64,000 nucleotides of DNA from Alphaproteobacteria bacterium. GTDB lineage: Bacteria; Pseudomonadota; Alphaproteobacteria; Caulobacterales; Parvularculaceae. Numbering within the stretch: the first letter of the stretch is position 1; each line of letters starts with the position of its first letter. The notes under the pieces are model-generated. The model was not told the origin of the DNA. It searched no databases and saw only the letters and a list, made by a program, of their open reading frames with translations. Position numbers and translations under genes: made by a program. Of this stretch, positions 8,136 to 18,066 are shown piece by piece. The DNA is taken from positions 1 to 64,000 of the forward strand of contig JAUIMC010000012.1 in the NCBI GenBank assembly GCA_030433215.1. The letters are read 5' to 3'.

Positions 8136-8873
8136 CTAACCGGCGAATACACCATAGAGCGTTTTCGCTGCGATAAGCCAATGGGTCGTATCGTAGAGAG
8201 CGGCCTCAATGAGATGCGCGATGACGATGGCGCCGCCCATGCGGCTATAGACGGGGTGAACCGCTTTCAAGGCCACGCTATCCCGGATCATCGCCGCGAC
8301 GAGCACGAGGTCTGCAAGGAGCGGGACAAAGCGGAGCGCGCATCCGGCGTCCGGAAACAGCTCGAGCCGCAGACGCATCCAGAGCGGCCACAACAGCGCC
8401 GCCGTCGCCAGCACCATGAAGCGCGCATAAGCATCCGGCCGCTTCTGGCTGTAAACCGCAGCAAAGGCCAAGGCGAGAAACAGAAAGGTCGCCGCAACAA
8501 GGCTCAGCAAGAGCGAATAGGCCGCTTCTCCCGATCCAGCCGCAAGAGCCTCATCGACATGATGGAGCCCGATCTGCGGCAGGGCGTAGGCGATGACAAC
8601 CGCCAGCGCCATGGCGAGGAAAGCAACATCGCCGCGGCGTCGCACGCGCCTGGCGCGCGCCAGCCACAACACGGCCGCGCACCAGGAAAGCGCAAGCCCG
8701 CCATAGACAAAGAGGGAGATGCGCGCATCAGGGTTTTCAAGCGCAACAAACGCAGCTGACAAGCCGGCAGCCGCCGCAGCCAGCGCGATGAAAGCCAGCG
8801 CGACATAGAACAAACCGCGCTCTTCATGCGCGCCTGTTTCTAAAGACCTCGCCGGTACTGGCGCCGCCCCCAT
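8136..8873 (-). CDS. hypothetical integral membrane protein
   Basis: 245 aa with multiple hydrophobic segments; no family recognised. Confidence 0.6.
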   Translation of the reverse strand: MGAAPVPARSLETGAHEERGLFYVALAFIALAAAAAGLSAAFVALENPDARISLFVYGGLALSWCAAVLWLARARRVRRRGDVAFLAMALAVVIAYALPQIGLHHVDEALAAGSGEAAYSLLLSLVAATFLFLALAFAAVYSQKRPDAYARFMVLATAALLWPLWMRLRLELFPDAGCALRFVPLLADLVLVAAMIRDSVALKAVHPVYSRMGGAIVIAHLIEAALYDTTHWLIAAKTLYGVFAG

Positions 8874-9005
8874 GACAACCCCGCTTCGCCCTACTCAAAC
8901 CGCCGACCCCGCCGCTGTCAGGCGCAGCCGGGCTGAGCGCCCCACGCACGCAACGATGCGTCCGGGGGTTGGTTTTGTAAAGAGAAACGCCTTGGTCTTG
9001 CGCGC

Positions 9006-9560
9006 TCAGTCGTCGTGGATTTCGCTGATCTTCGAGCCTTCAAGGGAGAGGTTGTACATCAGGCCCTTGGAGTCGAAGACGAAAGCGACGATAGGCTGGT
9101 TGAGTTGCGTCGCGTCAATCGCGCCGCCAGCGCCCACCGTTATGACGGTGACCGAGGCGTCGACGCCCACTTCCCAGCCGTCGCTGTAGCGGAAATTCTC
9201 AAGCGCGTCCGGATCGAGAAAAACGATGATCTGGCGGCGCGACTGCGCGCCCAGTTGAAACCCGATCGACGCCGAGGCGGTCGAATAATAACCGGCCGTC
9301 GCGCCGCCGATGCGCAGCGCGCCTTCGCCATATTCACCGCCGATGCCGATGCCCGCCTTCTTGATCGACGGAAAGACGAGAACGCCCGCGGCTTTCGCCA
9401 ACACCTCATCGGCGCCTTTTACATCCTCGCGGAATTCGGCCAGCGCCTTGTCCGTGCGCCAGTCGATCTTTTCTTTCGATGCGGCGTTCGCGGCGCCGGT
9501 CGCAACCATCAGCACGGCCATGACGGCAAGCGCCGGTTTGAAGATGCGGACAATATTCAT
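9006..9560 (-). CDS. SYLF (YSC84-like) lipid-binding domain protein, secreted
   Basis: 184 aa; signal peptide; LVFPSIKKAGIGIGGEYGEGALRIGGATAGYYSTASASIGFQLGAQSRRQIIVFLDPDAL. Confidence 0.8.
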   Translation of the reverse strand: MNIVRIFKPALAVMAVLMVATGAANAASKEKIDWRTDKALAEFREDVKGADEVLAKAAGVLVFPSIKKAGIGIGGEYGEGALRIGGATAGYYSTASASIGFQLGAQSRRQIIVFLDPDALENFRYSDGWEVGVDASVTVITVGAGGAIDATQLNQPIVAFVFDSKGLMYNLSLEGSKISEIHDD

Positions 9561-9643
9561 TGGGGCCTCCCAGCAAGGACTTTGTCGAAACGTATGATAG
9601 CGCCGATTGGGACCAGATTGCGGCGATTTTTGTTAAGCCACTA

Positions 9644-10315
9644 TTACGATTGTTTAAGGGCCTGATCCAGCGCCTTCCGGAAGGCCTCAACCCGGGGCGC
9701 GTACCGCGCCTGCTGGTTTTTCAGCGTCTCCGGCGCGGCCTTGCCGGGAACGCCCGCGTCGAAAGGCGGCGCGGGATCGTATTCCAGGCCGAGCTGGACC
9801 GCCCTCGCGTGGTCTTCGCCCGCAATTTCAGCCATTAAGGTAAAGGCGAAATCGATCCCCGCCGTGACGCCGCCGCCCGTAAACAGGTTTTCGTCGCGCA
9901 CCACCCGGGCTTTCACCGGCTCGGCGCCGACGCGCGTGAGCTCGTCATGATAGGCCCAGTGTGTGGTCGCTTTCTTGCCGCCAAGCAGCCCGGCGGTGCC
10001 GAGAATGAAAGCGCCGGTGCACACCGACGACACATATTTCGCGCCCAGCGCCTGACGGCGGACGAAATCTATCGTCGCTTCGTCGCGCATGGCGTCGTCG
10101 ATGCCGAAGCCGCCGGGAATGCAGAACACATCCGCCTGCGGACAAGTCTCGAAATCATGGGTGGGGTTGAGGGTCAGGACCGAATCCGTCGCAACCGCAT
10201 CCATGGTTTTCGCCGCCAGCGCGACATTCGCGTCCGGCAGGCGCGACAGAACCTGCAGGGGGCCGGTGAAATCGAGCTGCGTCAGATTGGGGAAGAGGAG
10301 GAAGACGATGTTCAT
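9644..10315 (-). CDS. DJ-1/PfpI family protein
   Basis: MNIVFLLFPNLTQLDFTGPLQVLSRLP..., YVSSVCTGAFILGTAGLLGGKKATTHW (nucleophile-elbow Cys). The ATG at 10315 overlaps the stop of the upstream ATL gene (ATGA). Confidence 0.85.
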   Translation of the reverse strand: MNIVFLLFPNLTQLDFTGPLQVLSRLPDANVALAAKTMDAVATDSVLTLNPTHDFETCPQADVFCIPGGFGIDDAMRDEATIDFVRRQALGAKYVSSVCTGAFILGTAGLLGGKKATTHWAYHDELTRVGAEPVKARVVRDENLFTGGGVTAGIDFAFTLMAEIAGEDHARAVQLGLEYDPAPPFDAGVPGKAAPETLKNQQARYAPRVEAFRKALDQALKQS

Positions 10316-10674
10316 TTTTTCCAACCCGCGATGATTTCCATCACTTCTTCGATCTCGAGGCGGGACTTTTCAACCCACTTTTGAGAAGGTCCTTTCCAGC
10401 GGTTTTCCGACCAGTCGACGGCGCCGTTCTTTTTTATGTTCACGCCCTCGGCTTTTAATCGCCGGCGCTGTTCTTCGGCGCCCGAATGACCCGCCGGCGC
10501 GCCGGACGCGGTGACGATGCGATACCAGGCGAGATCGTCAGGCGCGGAGCGCATGGCGCGGGCCACCATGCGCGGGCCGACGCCCGGAAGGAGGCTCGCG
10601 ATCATGCCGTAGCTCGCCGCCTCGCCCTCCGGCACTTCGCGAATGAGATCGTGGATGGGTTTGTTGTCCGTCAT
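10312..10674 (-). CDS. MGMT-fold alkyltransferase-like protein (ATL) lacking the catalytic PCHR cysteine
   Basis: 120 aa; VPEGEAASYGMIASLLPGVGPRMVARAMRSAP...LAWYRIVTASGAPAG; WYRIV where the active enzyme has PCHRV. Confidence 0.85.
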   Translation of the reverse strand: MTDNKPIHDLIREVPEGEAASYGMIASLLPGVGPRMVARAMRSAPDDLAWYRIVTASGAPAGHSGAEEQRRRLKAEGVNIKKNGAVDWSENRWKGPSQKWVEKSRLEIEEVMEIIAGWKK

Positions 10675-10784
10675 GGACGCTGTTTTTCTTCTATAAATCG
10701 CGCCTGCACAAGGGACGCGGTTTTTGCTCGCGCTTCGCAGCTCTCTTCGCCTATGCTGGCCAGGCGCTATGGGGGAGACGCGTC

Positions 10785-11651
10785 ATGTCATTTCTGAAGG
10801 TTCTTCTTTCGGGGTTCGCTTTCCTGTTCCTGGCGTCCTGCGCCGAAACCGGGCCTGCGCCCGTCGCCGACATGCCGGAAAGCACGGGCGCCGACATGGA
10901 CGAGACGGCGCCCGAAGCGCCGCCCGCTTCCGTCCCCTCGGCCCTGACCTTCGACCTGACGAGTTACGATGACGGACGATCCTGCCCCGGCGATTGCGAC
11001 GCCCATGTGGTTTTCCATTCCTCGCACAACGGCTCGGCGAACGCCTTCGCCCCGGCGGCGGGCGACGATCCGCTCGCTGACCGCGCCGATGCGGACGCGC
11101 GCAAAAAATGCGTGCGCGGCGAGGCCTGCGCGATCTGTTTCAATACAGAAAATGCAAGCTGTCTTGTCACGACCTATCGCGGCTCCGGCCCGCCGCGGAA
11201 GCGCTTCGACGTGACGCCCGCCTTTCTGAAGGAATGGTGCGGACGCGAGCCCCTGCCCGCGACGCTGGCCGCCAAATGCGAAAGCCACATGGCCGCGGCG
11301 GCGCGTCTCGCCGCGAAAACCAACTGCATCGCCACCCCGGAAGACCCCGCCTGCGTTGACGCCATGAGCGCGGCCATCGCCGCCAAGGAAGAAGACACGC
11401 CGCGTTACAACCAGTGCAAGGCCATGGGCCAGTCAGCCTATAACGCCGCGCAAGAAGACGATGCCTTGAAGCGCGAACATGGCTGCGCCTATTGGGCCAA
11501 CCGGCGCCATCCGAGCGACGAATGGATCCTCTTAACGCCGGGCGCGTGCAAAGAAGGCTATTATGTGGGCCGCGACGGCCTCGACTGCTGCTCCGCCGAT
11601 CCGGTGCAGGCCGCCATCGATCCCCTCGAATGCAGTCCTTATTATAAGTAA
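10785..11651 (+). CDS. cysteine-rich lipoprotein, function unknown
   Basis: 288 aa; lipobox FLASC; many Cys (SCPGDCD, KKCVRGEACAICFNTENASC, GLDCCSADP, LECSPYYK). Confidence 0.65.
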   Translation: MSFLKVLLSGFAFLFLASCAETGPAPVADMPESTGADMDETAPEAPPASVPSALTFDLTSYDDGRSCPGDCDAHVVFHSSHNGSANAFAPAAGDDPLADRADADARKKCVRGEACAICFNTENASCLVTTYRGSGPPRKRFDVTPAFLKEWCGREPLPATLAAKCESHMAAAARLAAKTNCIATPEDPACVDAMSAAIAAKEEDTPRYNQCKAMGQSAYNAAQEDDALKREHGCAYWANRRHPSDEWILLTPGACKEGYYVGRDGLDCCSADPVQAAIDPLECSPYYK

Positions 11652-11667
11652 CCGGACGCAAGACCGC

Positions 11668-12870
11668 CTAAGCGACCTCGAACAGCCCCGCAGCGCCCAT
11701 GCCGCCGCCGACGCACATGGTGCAGACGACATATTTCGCGCCGCGACGCTTGCCTTCGATGAGGGCGTGGCCGACCATGCGCGCGCCGGACATGCCGTAA
11801 GGGTGGCCGACGGAGATGGCGCCGCCATTGACGTTCAATAGCTCATCGGGAATGCCGAGCTTGTCGCGGCAGTAAAGCACCTGCACCGCGAAGGCCTCGT
11901 TCAGCTCCCACAGGCCGATATCGTCCATCTTGAGGTTGAATTTTTCAAGGAGCTTCGGCACGGCGAAAACGGGACCGATGCCCATCTCATCCGGATTGGT
12001 GCCGGCGACCGCCATGCCGCGATAAATCCCGAGCGGCGACAGGCCCCGCTTTTCGGCCTCTTTGGCTTCCATGACGACCGCCGCAGAGGCGCCGTCAGAC
12101 AATTGCGACGCGTTGCCGGCGGTGATGAACTTGCCTTCCGGCACTTTCTGGCCGCCCTTGAAGACAGGCTTCAGCCCGGAAAGGCCTTCGAGCGTCGTTT
12201 CGGGGCGGTTGCCCTCGTCCTTGTCGAGCGTCACCTCGACATCAGAAACTTCGCCGGTTTCCTTGTTCGTGAATTTCATGACGGACGCCAGCGGCACGAT
12301 CTCGTCGTCGAACTTGCCCGCCTGTTGCGCCGCGTGGGTTCGCTGCTGCGATTGCAGCGCATATTCGTCCTGCGCCTCGCGGGAGATGTCATAGCGCTCT
12401 GCGACGATCTCCGCCGTTTCAATCATCTGCATATAGGTCGCGGGCAGGTTTTCGATCAGCCAGGGATCGGGATGAACGAACATGTTCTTGGTCTGGTTCA
12501 TGGAGATCGACTCGACGCCGACGCCCATGGCGACCTGCATGTTGTCGGAGATCACCTGCTTGGCCGCCGTCGCAATCGCCATCATGCCCGACGCGCATTG
12601 CCGGTCGAGGGACTGGCCCGGAACCTCATGCGGGAAGCCGGCGCGCAGGAGCGCAAGGCGCGCGACATTTGGCGTTGCTGTTCCCATCTGCAGCGCCGCC
12701 CCGGCCACCACGTCCTCGACCTCGCCGGGTTCGATTTTGGCGCGCGACGCGGCGTTGGTCATGGCGTGCGCGGCCATCGCCGGCGACGTCGTGTTGTTGA
12801 AAGCGCCGCGATAGGCCTTGCCGATAGGCGTCCGAGCAGTTGAAACGATAACGGCTTCTCTCATGATCAA
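11668..12870 (-). CDS. acetyl-CoA acetyltransferase / thiolase family
   Basis: 400 aa; [64 protein letters not shown]. Confidence 0.9.
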   Translation of the reverse strand: MIMREAVIVSTARTPIGKAYRGAFNNTTSPAMAAHAMTNAASRAKIEPGEVEDVVAGAALQMGTATPNVARLALLRAGFPHEVPGQSLDRQCASGMMAIATAAKQVISDNMQVAMGVGVESISMNQTKNMFVHPDPWLIENLPATYMQMIETAEIVAERYDISREAQDEYALQSQQRTHAAQQAGKFDDEIVPLASVMKFTNKETGEVSDVEVTLDKDEGNRPETTLEGLSGLKPVFKGGQKVPEGKFITAGNASQLSDGASAAVVMEAKEAEKRGLSPLGIYRGMAVAGTNPDEMGIGPVFAVPKLLEKFNLKMDDIGLWELNEAFAVQVLYCRDKLGIPDELLNVNGGAISVGHPYGMSGARMVGHALIEGKRRGAKYVVCTMCVGGGMGAAGLFEVA

Positions 12871-13400
12871 TCTCCTGATGGAAAGTCGGGGCGGAATGCG
12901 GATTTATCTTCCGGCAGCAATTCGTCGCAGGCCGATGGCTCCGCAGTGTAGGCGAGCGCATCGATCTTCCACTGATCACCATGGCGCGACAGATTAAAGA
13001 CATCGATGCCGCAGTGAATGAGGCTTCCGTTTGCACTGACCTGATAGGGCGTCCAGACAACCGCGAGCGTCTTGCGCTGAAGCACGATCGGATCCCAGTA
13101 GGGCTCAACGACAGCAATCCCGTTTCCCGATTTATAGGCTGCAATGAGCGCAGCGCCGGTACTGTAGGATGGGGGCGCGTCGGTTTCCGGCGCAGCGCGA
13201 ACAGTGGTCACATCATCTGAGAACATCCGCTCAAGCGCGTCGCCGTCGCCCGCTGCAAGAGCCAGAAAAAATTCGTCGATGACCTCAAGGATCGCTTCTT
13301 CGTCCGGCGCTTTCGGCATTGCGGCGGTTTGCGTTTCCGGTGCGCAGGCGCCGAGCGTCAAGACGCAAACCAGCCCGGCTATTGACGCCATCCGCTGCAT
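12867..13400 (-). CDS. DUF4440/SnoaL-like lipoprotein
   Basis: 177 aa; lipobox [43 protein letters not shown]; overlaps both neighbours by a few bases. Confidence 0.7.
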   Translation of the reverse strand: MQRMASIAGLVCVLTLGACAPETQTAAMPKAPDEEAILEVIDEFFLALAAGDGDALERMFSDDVTTVRAAPETDAPPSYSTGAALIAAYKSGNGIAVVEPYWDPIVLQRKTLAVVWTPYQVSANGSLIHCGIDVFNLSRHGDQWKIDALAYTAEPSACDELLPEDKSAFRPDFPSGD

Positions 13401-14317
13401 TATGCCTTCTCCCCGTAGGCTTGGGCCTTGGTCATGAAATTCATATTCGGCCCCGAAGACGTCTCGTAATAATGAACGGTCTCGGTGGATGAAATCCCGT
13501 CCCAGCCTTTCGCAATCTCTTCAGGCGTTTGTTTATCCGGCGGCAGATAGACCCCGTCGGTCTCGACCACATAGGCGCGCGAATACCCGCCGGCGGCGCA
13601 GGAGACGATGGCGCGCGACGGCGCGTCTTCGCTGACAAGATAAAGCATCGCCGCAGTGATCGCTTCGGGCGTCATCTGGTCGAGGATCGCCTCGGGAATG
13701 CCGAGATCCACAGTCATGCGCGTCTTGGCGGAGGGCGAGAGAATATTGGTCTTGATGTCGTATTTCGCGCCTTCCAGATGCAGCGCATTCATGAGCCCGA
13801 TCATGCCTGCTTTCGCGGCGCCGTAATTCACCTGTCCGAAAATGCCGTGAAGCCCCGAAGGCGACGAGGTGAAGATGACGCGGCCATAAGTCTGCTCGCG
13901 CATGATCGGCCAGACCGCATGGGTGCAGATCGCCGAACCCACGAGATGCACGTCGATCACCGCACGGAAATCGTCCAGCGTCATCTTGTGAAACGACTTG
14001 TCGCGCAGGATGCCGGCGTTGTTCACGAGAATGTCGATGCGGCCCCATTTATCCATGGCGGCTTTCACCATGGCGGCGACTTCCGTCTCGCTGGTCACAT
14101 TGGCGCCGTCGGCGATCGCCTCGCCGCCCGAGGCGTTGATGTGGTTGACCACTTCTTCCGCCGCGGAGAGCGAGCCGCCCGTCCCGTCGCGCGCGCCGCC
14201 AAGATCGTTGACGACGACTTTCGCGCCGCGTTCGGCGAGCCCCAGCGCGTGGCTGCGCCCGAGGCCGTTGCCGGCGCCGGTGACAATGGCGACTTTTCCG
14301 TCAAATCTGATCGACAA
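13400..14317 (-). CDS. short-chain dehydrogenase/reductase (17-beta-HSD4-like)
   Basis: 305 aa; FDGKVAIVTGAGNGLGRSHALGLAERGAKVVVNDLGG, NNAG, YGAAKAGMIGL. Confidence 0.9.
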   Translation of the reverse strand: MSIRFDGKVAIVTGAGNGLGRSHALGLAERGAKVVVNDLGGARDGTGGSLSAAEEVVNHINASGGEAIADGANVTSETEVAAMVKAAMDKWGRIDILVNNAGILRDKSFHKMTLDDFRAVIDVHLVGSAICTHAVWPIMREQTYGRVIFTSSPSGLHGIFGQVNYGAAKAGMIGLMNALHLEGAKYDIKTNILSPSAKTRMTVDLGIPEAILDQMTPEAITAAMLYLVSEDAPSRAIVSCAAGGYSRAYVVETDGVYLPPDKQTPEEIAKGWDGISSTETVHYYETSSGPNMNFMTKAQAYGEKA

Positions 14318-14329
14318 GGGAGCTCTCCT

Positions 14330-14794
14330 TTAGGTGTTGACGATAATCTCTGTCTTCACCGAGTTGGCGATGAAGCATTGTTCGTGCGCCGTGTGATGCA
14401 TTTTATCGAGCGCTTCCACATTCACGTCGACGCCGTCGGCGAATCTGATCCTGGGATGCAGATCGACGCGGGTGATGGCGAGACGCCCGTCTTCGTTCTT
14501 TTCCAGATGACCGACCGCATGATCTTCATACGCATCGACCGTCAGGCGTTTACGCGCAGCGATGGCCAGAAAGGTCAGCATGTGGCAGCTTGAAACGGAG
14601 GCGACGAAAGCCTCTTCCGGGTCGAGGCAGGAAGGGTCGCCGAGAAAAGCCGGCGCGGCGGCGGCGGCAATTTCGAGCCCGTTGTCGAAACGCCAGACAT
14701 GGGTGCGGTTATAGTCGTCATAAGCGAAACTTTCCGTTTCGCGCTCCCAGGCGATGTCCGCGACATGCTCAGACATAAAACTCTCTCTAGACAA
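14330..14794 (-). CDS. OsmC family protein
   Basis: 154 aa; DPEEAFVASVSSCHMLTFLAIAARKRL..., AHEQCFIANSVKTEI. Confidence 0.85.
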   Translation of the reverse strand: MSRESFMSEHVADIAWERETESFAYDDYNRTHVWRFDNGLEIAAAAAPAFLGDPSCLDPEEAFVASVSSCHMLTFLAIAARKRLTVDAYEDHAVGHLEKNEDGRLAITRVDLHPRIRFADGVDVNVEALDKMHHTAHEQCFIANSVKTEIIVNT

Positions 14795-15242
14795 ACTGCA
14801 TGGTCAGCCATTCGGCCACAAGCGCGGGCTTCGTCTCGCCCTCGATTTCGACCTTGACCGCGTATTTCAACGTCCATTGCCCGGGAACCTTCGAGTCCGC
14901 GGACATCAGCGTGTAGCGCCCGCGAATTTTCTGGCCCGACTTCACCGGATTGACGAAGCGGACTTTCTCGAAACCGTAATTGACGCCCATCTTGACGCCC
15001 TCAAGCACCACGACGCTGCCGCGCGCGAGGCGCGACAGCATGGAAAGGCTCAAAAACCCATGCGCGATAGTGGTGCCGAACGGCGTTTTCGCCGCGGCCT
15101 CCGGGTCAATGTGAATGAACTGGTGATCTTCGGTGACGTCGGCGAACTGGTCGATCCGGTCCTGATCGATCGTGACCCAGTCGGACACGCCGGTTTCCTT
15201 GCCGACGAAATCAGAAATGGTATCCGGCGTTGCAGACTGCAT
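14787..15242 (-). CDS. MaoC family dehydratase (R-specific enoyl-CoA hydratase-like)
   Basis: 151 aa; DRIDQFADVTEDHQFIHIDPEAAAKTPFGTTIAHGFLSLS. Confidence 0.9.
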   Translation of the reverse strand: MQSATPDTISDFVGKETGVSDWVTIDQDRIDQFADVTEDHQFIHIDPEAAAKTPFGTTIAHGFLSLSMLSRLARGSVVVLEGVKMGVNYGFEKVRFVNPVKSGQKIRGRYTLMSADSKVPGQWTLKYAVKVEIEGETKPALVAEWLTMQFV

Positions 15243-15277
15243 GGGCGCGCTCCTCGGAAAATGCCGCCGAAGACTTA

Positions 15278-16417
15278 TCAGTAACCGCGCATTTGCGCGA
15301 GGCGGTCAGCATGAAAAGACCCGTCGCCGAACATTTCCTGCGCGACTCGGATGCGTTTCATGAAAAATCCGATGTCATATTCGTCGGTCATGCCGATGCC
15401 GCCATGCATTTGCACCGCCTCCTGGCTCGCAAGTTTGGCGACTTCCCCGGCCTTGGCCTTGGCCAGCGAACAGATCGGGCCCGCCATGCCGTAATTCGCA
15501 TCGAGCTCCTGAAGGGCCTTCAGGACCGCGGATTTCACAAGTTCGATTTCCGAATAGAGATGCGCGGCCCTGTGTTGCAGCGCCTGGAAAGTTCCGATCT
15601 CGGTTCCGAACTGCTTGCGTTCTTTCAGGTAAGTCACCGTCATCGCAAAAGCCTGCTGCGCAGAGCCGGACATTTCCGCGGACAGTCCGGCGCGTCCGGC
15701 GTTCAACACGCCCTCAAGCGCCATATAGCCGCCGTCGACTTCGCCGATGACATCCTCGCCGGTCGCCTCGACGCCGTCGAACCGGATGCGCGCGGCATTG
15801 CGACTGTCGACCATCTGCGTGCGCTCAACCGAAACGCCCTTGGCTTTCGCGTCCACGAGGAAGAGCGTCAGCCCGTCCTGTTCGCCGGCCGACCCGGCCG
15901 AGCGCGCCGCGACGATGATCTTGTCGGCCACATGACCGTCGGCGACGAAAGTCTTATCGCCGGACAATTTGAAGCCGTTGCCGTGTTTTTCCGCCTGCAT
16001 GGCGGTTTTCGCGGGGCCGTGCTTGCGCGCCTCATCGACCGCCAGCGCATAGAGCGCCTCGCCGCCCGCAATCTTCGGCAGGTTTTCCTGTTTCTGAGCG
16101 TCATTAGCGACTTTGTTGAACGCGGTCGCCGCGAGAATGGACGTCGAGAGGAAAGGCGACGCCGTCAGGGTACGGCCCATTTCCTCAGCGAGGACGCCGG
16201 CGCCCACGAAACCGAAATCGGCGCCGCCATGGGTCTCGCCGACAAGGATCCCGGCCCAACCCATTTCCGCCATCTCTTTCCAGAGATCGCGGGAGAACCC
16301 GTCCGGATTGTTTTCATCGCGCAGCTTGCGCAGGGCCGAAACCGGCGCATTGCGCTCCAGAAATCCATGCGCCGCATCGCGCAGCATTTCCTGTTCTTCT
16401 GTAAGGACTAACGACAT
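15278..16417 (-). CDS. acyl-CoA dehydrogenase (smaller paralogue)
   Basis: MSLVLTEEQEMLRDAAHGFLERNAPV..., AVQMHGGIGMTDEYDIGFFMKR; start at 16417, not the longer ORF. Confidence 0.9.
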   Translation of the reverse strand: MSLVLTEEQEMLRDAAHGFLERNAPVSALRKLRDENNPDGFSRDLWKEMAEMGWAGILVGETHGGADFGFVGAGVLAEEMGRTLTASPFLSTSILAATAFNKVANDAQKQENLPKIAGGEALYALAVDEARKHGPAKTAMQAEKHGNGFKLSGDKTFVADGHVADKIIVAARSAGSAGEQDGLTLFLVDAKAKGVSVERTQMVDSRNAARIRFDGVEATGEDVIGEVDGGYMALEGVLNAGRAGLSAEMSGSAQQAFAMTVTYLKERKQFGTEIGTFQALQHRAAHLYSEIELVKSAVLKALQELDANYGMAGPICSLAKAKAGEVAKLASQEAVQMHGGIGMTDEYDIGFFMKRIRVAQEMFGDGSFHADRLAQMRGY

Positions 16418-16442
16418 CAGATATTCCTTTATGCGCCAGGGT

Positions 16443-17657
16443 CTAAGCGCCGGGCAATTCGAGAATGCGTTTGGCGATGATATTGAGCTGCACTTCGGAC
16501 GTGCCCCCCTCGATGGAATTGGCCTTCGTCCTGAGCCAGTTACGCGCGCGTTTGCCGTCAGCCGTGCGCTCGCCTTCCCACTCAAGCTCCTCGGAGCCGC
16601 CCATATCCATCAGAATTTCAAAACGGCGTTTATTATATTCCGTGCCGTAATATTTCAGCATCGATGAATTGGCGCCGACGCCTTGTCCGGCCTTGGCTTC
16701 GTCCTTCATGCGTTCGAGCGTTAACAAAAACGCCCAGCCGTCGACTTCGGCCTGGGCGATTTTTGCGCGCAGCAACGGATCGGCGAGACGGCCACCCTCT
16801 TCGCGGCCGACTTCGTCCGCCGCGACCTGCCCCATGCCGCGCGAGGACATGGCGTTGCCGACGCTGCCGGCGCCGCCGGAGATCATTTCGCGCTCATGGG
16901 TGAGAAGATATTTTGCAACGTCCCAGCCGCGATTGACCTCACCCACAATCGCCGACACGCCAGGCGCATGTTCTTTCGGCGCAGTCGCGTCATCGAAGAA
17001 GGTCTCGCAGAAAGGCGAATTGCCGGAGATCAGCTTGATCGGCTTTGTGGAGACGCCTTTCTGATCCATGTCGATCAGAATGAAGCTGATGCCGTTATGC
17101 TTTGTCGCTTTCGGGTCGGTGCGGACCAGGACGAAAATCCAGTCGGACTTGTCGGCGTAGGAGGTCCAAACCTTCTGGCCGTTGACCAGCCAGTGATCAT
17201 CTTTGTCTTCGCATTTGCATTGCAGCGAGGCGAGGTCGGAGCCGGCGTTGGGCTCGGAATAGCCCTGGCACCAGCGGATTTCACCGCGCGCAATGGGCGG
17301 CAAAAAATGCAGCTTCTGTTCGTGCGTGCCGTATTTCAAAAGCGCGGGGCCGAGCATCCAGATGCCGAAGCTTTCCAGGGGCGAGCGGCATTTCAGCTTG
17401 CGCATCTCTTCCTTGAGAACTTTGACTTCCTCTTTCGAAAGCCCGCCGCCCCCATATTCCTTGGGCCAGGCCGGCACGGTCCAGCCCTTTTGCGCCATGC
17501 GCTCGAGCCAGACCTTCTGGGCGTCCGACTGGAAGCGCCACTGCCTGCCGCCCCAGCAGATGTTTTCTTCTCCGGCGGCGCCGTCGCGCATTTCCTCAGG
17601 GCAGTTTTCTTCAAGCCATTGGCGCGCTTCGGCGCGGAATGTTTCAAGCTCGCTCAT
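16443..17657 (-). CDS. acyl-CoA dehydrogenase (larger paralogue)
   Basis: PAWPKEYGGGGLSKEEV, WCQGYSEPNAGSDLASLQCK, NGQKVWTSYADKSDWIFVLVRTD, EGGTSEVQLNIIAKRILELPG. Confidence 0.9.
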   Translation of the reverse strand: MSELETFRAEARQWLEENCPEEMRDGAAGEENICWGGRQWRFQSDAQKVWLERMAQKGWTVPAWPKEYGGGGLSKEEVKVLKEEMRKLKCRSPLESFGIWMLGPALLKYGTHEQKLHFLPPIARGEIRWCQGYSEPNAGSDLASLQCKCEDKDDHWLVNGQKVWTSYADKSDWIFVLVRTDPKATKHNGISFILIDMDQKGVSTKPIKLISGNSPFCETFFDDATAPKEHAPGVSAIVGEVNRGWDVAKYLLTHEREMISGGAGSVGNAMSSRGMGQVAADEVGREEGGRLADPLLRAKIAQAEVDGWAFLLTLERMKDEAKAGQGVGANSSMLKYYGTEYNKRRFEILMDMGGSEELEWEGERTADGKRARNWLRTKANSIEGGTSEVQLNIIAKRILELPGA

Positions 17658-17678
17658 CTCGCGCATCCTTTCTTTCCA

Positions 17679-17987
17679 TCATCGTTTTTCAGGCGGCGTA
17701 TCTTTCAGGGCCGAACAGAATTCATCGATCTCCGCGCGCGTGAATTTCGAATGCACGCGCCGGTCGGAGGGCGGCTGGTTCACGAGACATACCCCGGCGC
17801 GGCGCGGCGTCTTTGGCCGAACCGGGCGCGGCGCAAAACCGCCGCCGCAATTCGGACAGACATTGTGAAGGACGCCATCCACGCAGTCCGCGCAGAAGGT
17901 GCATTCATAGGTGCAGATGCGCGCGTCGCCCGCGTCAGGCGGCAGATCCCTGTCGCACCATTCGCAATTGGGCCGGATTTCCAGCAC
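17679..17987 (-). CDS. DUF1272 zinc-binding small protein (GTG start)
   Basis: VLEIRPNCEWCDRDLPPDAGDARICTYECTFCADCVDGVLHNVCPNCGGGF; GAGGAGA RBS precedes GTG at 17987. Confidence 0.75.
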   Translation of the reverse strand: MLEIRPNCEWCDRDLPPDAGDARICTYECTFCADCVDGVLHNVCPNCGGGFAPRPVRPKTPRRAGVCLVNQPPSDRRVHSKFTRAEIDEFCSALKDTPPEKR

Positions 17988-18066
17988 GCCCCGTCTCCTC
18001 ACATGACGGGAAGGTTTTCCCCGCCTTTTCGGGTTCGCGCAAGCGTTTGATGCAGTGCGGCAGGGC

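Noticed and set aside
13529-14593. 354-aa plus-strand ORF and similar long plus ORFs at 15230-16411 and 16896-18050
   Set aside because: All antisense shadows of the SDR and acyl-CoA dehydrogenase genes.
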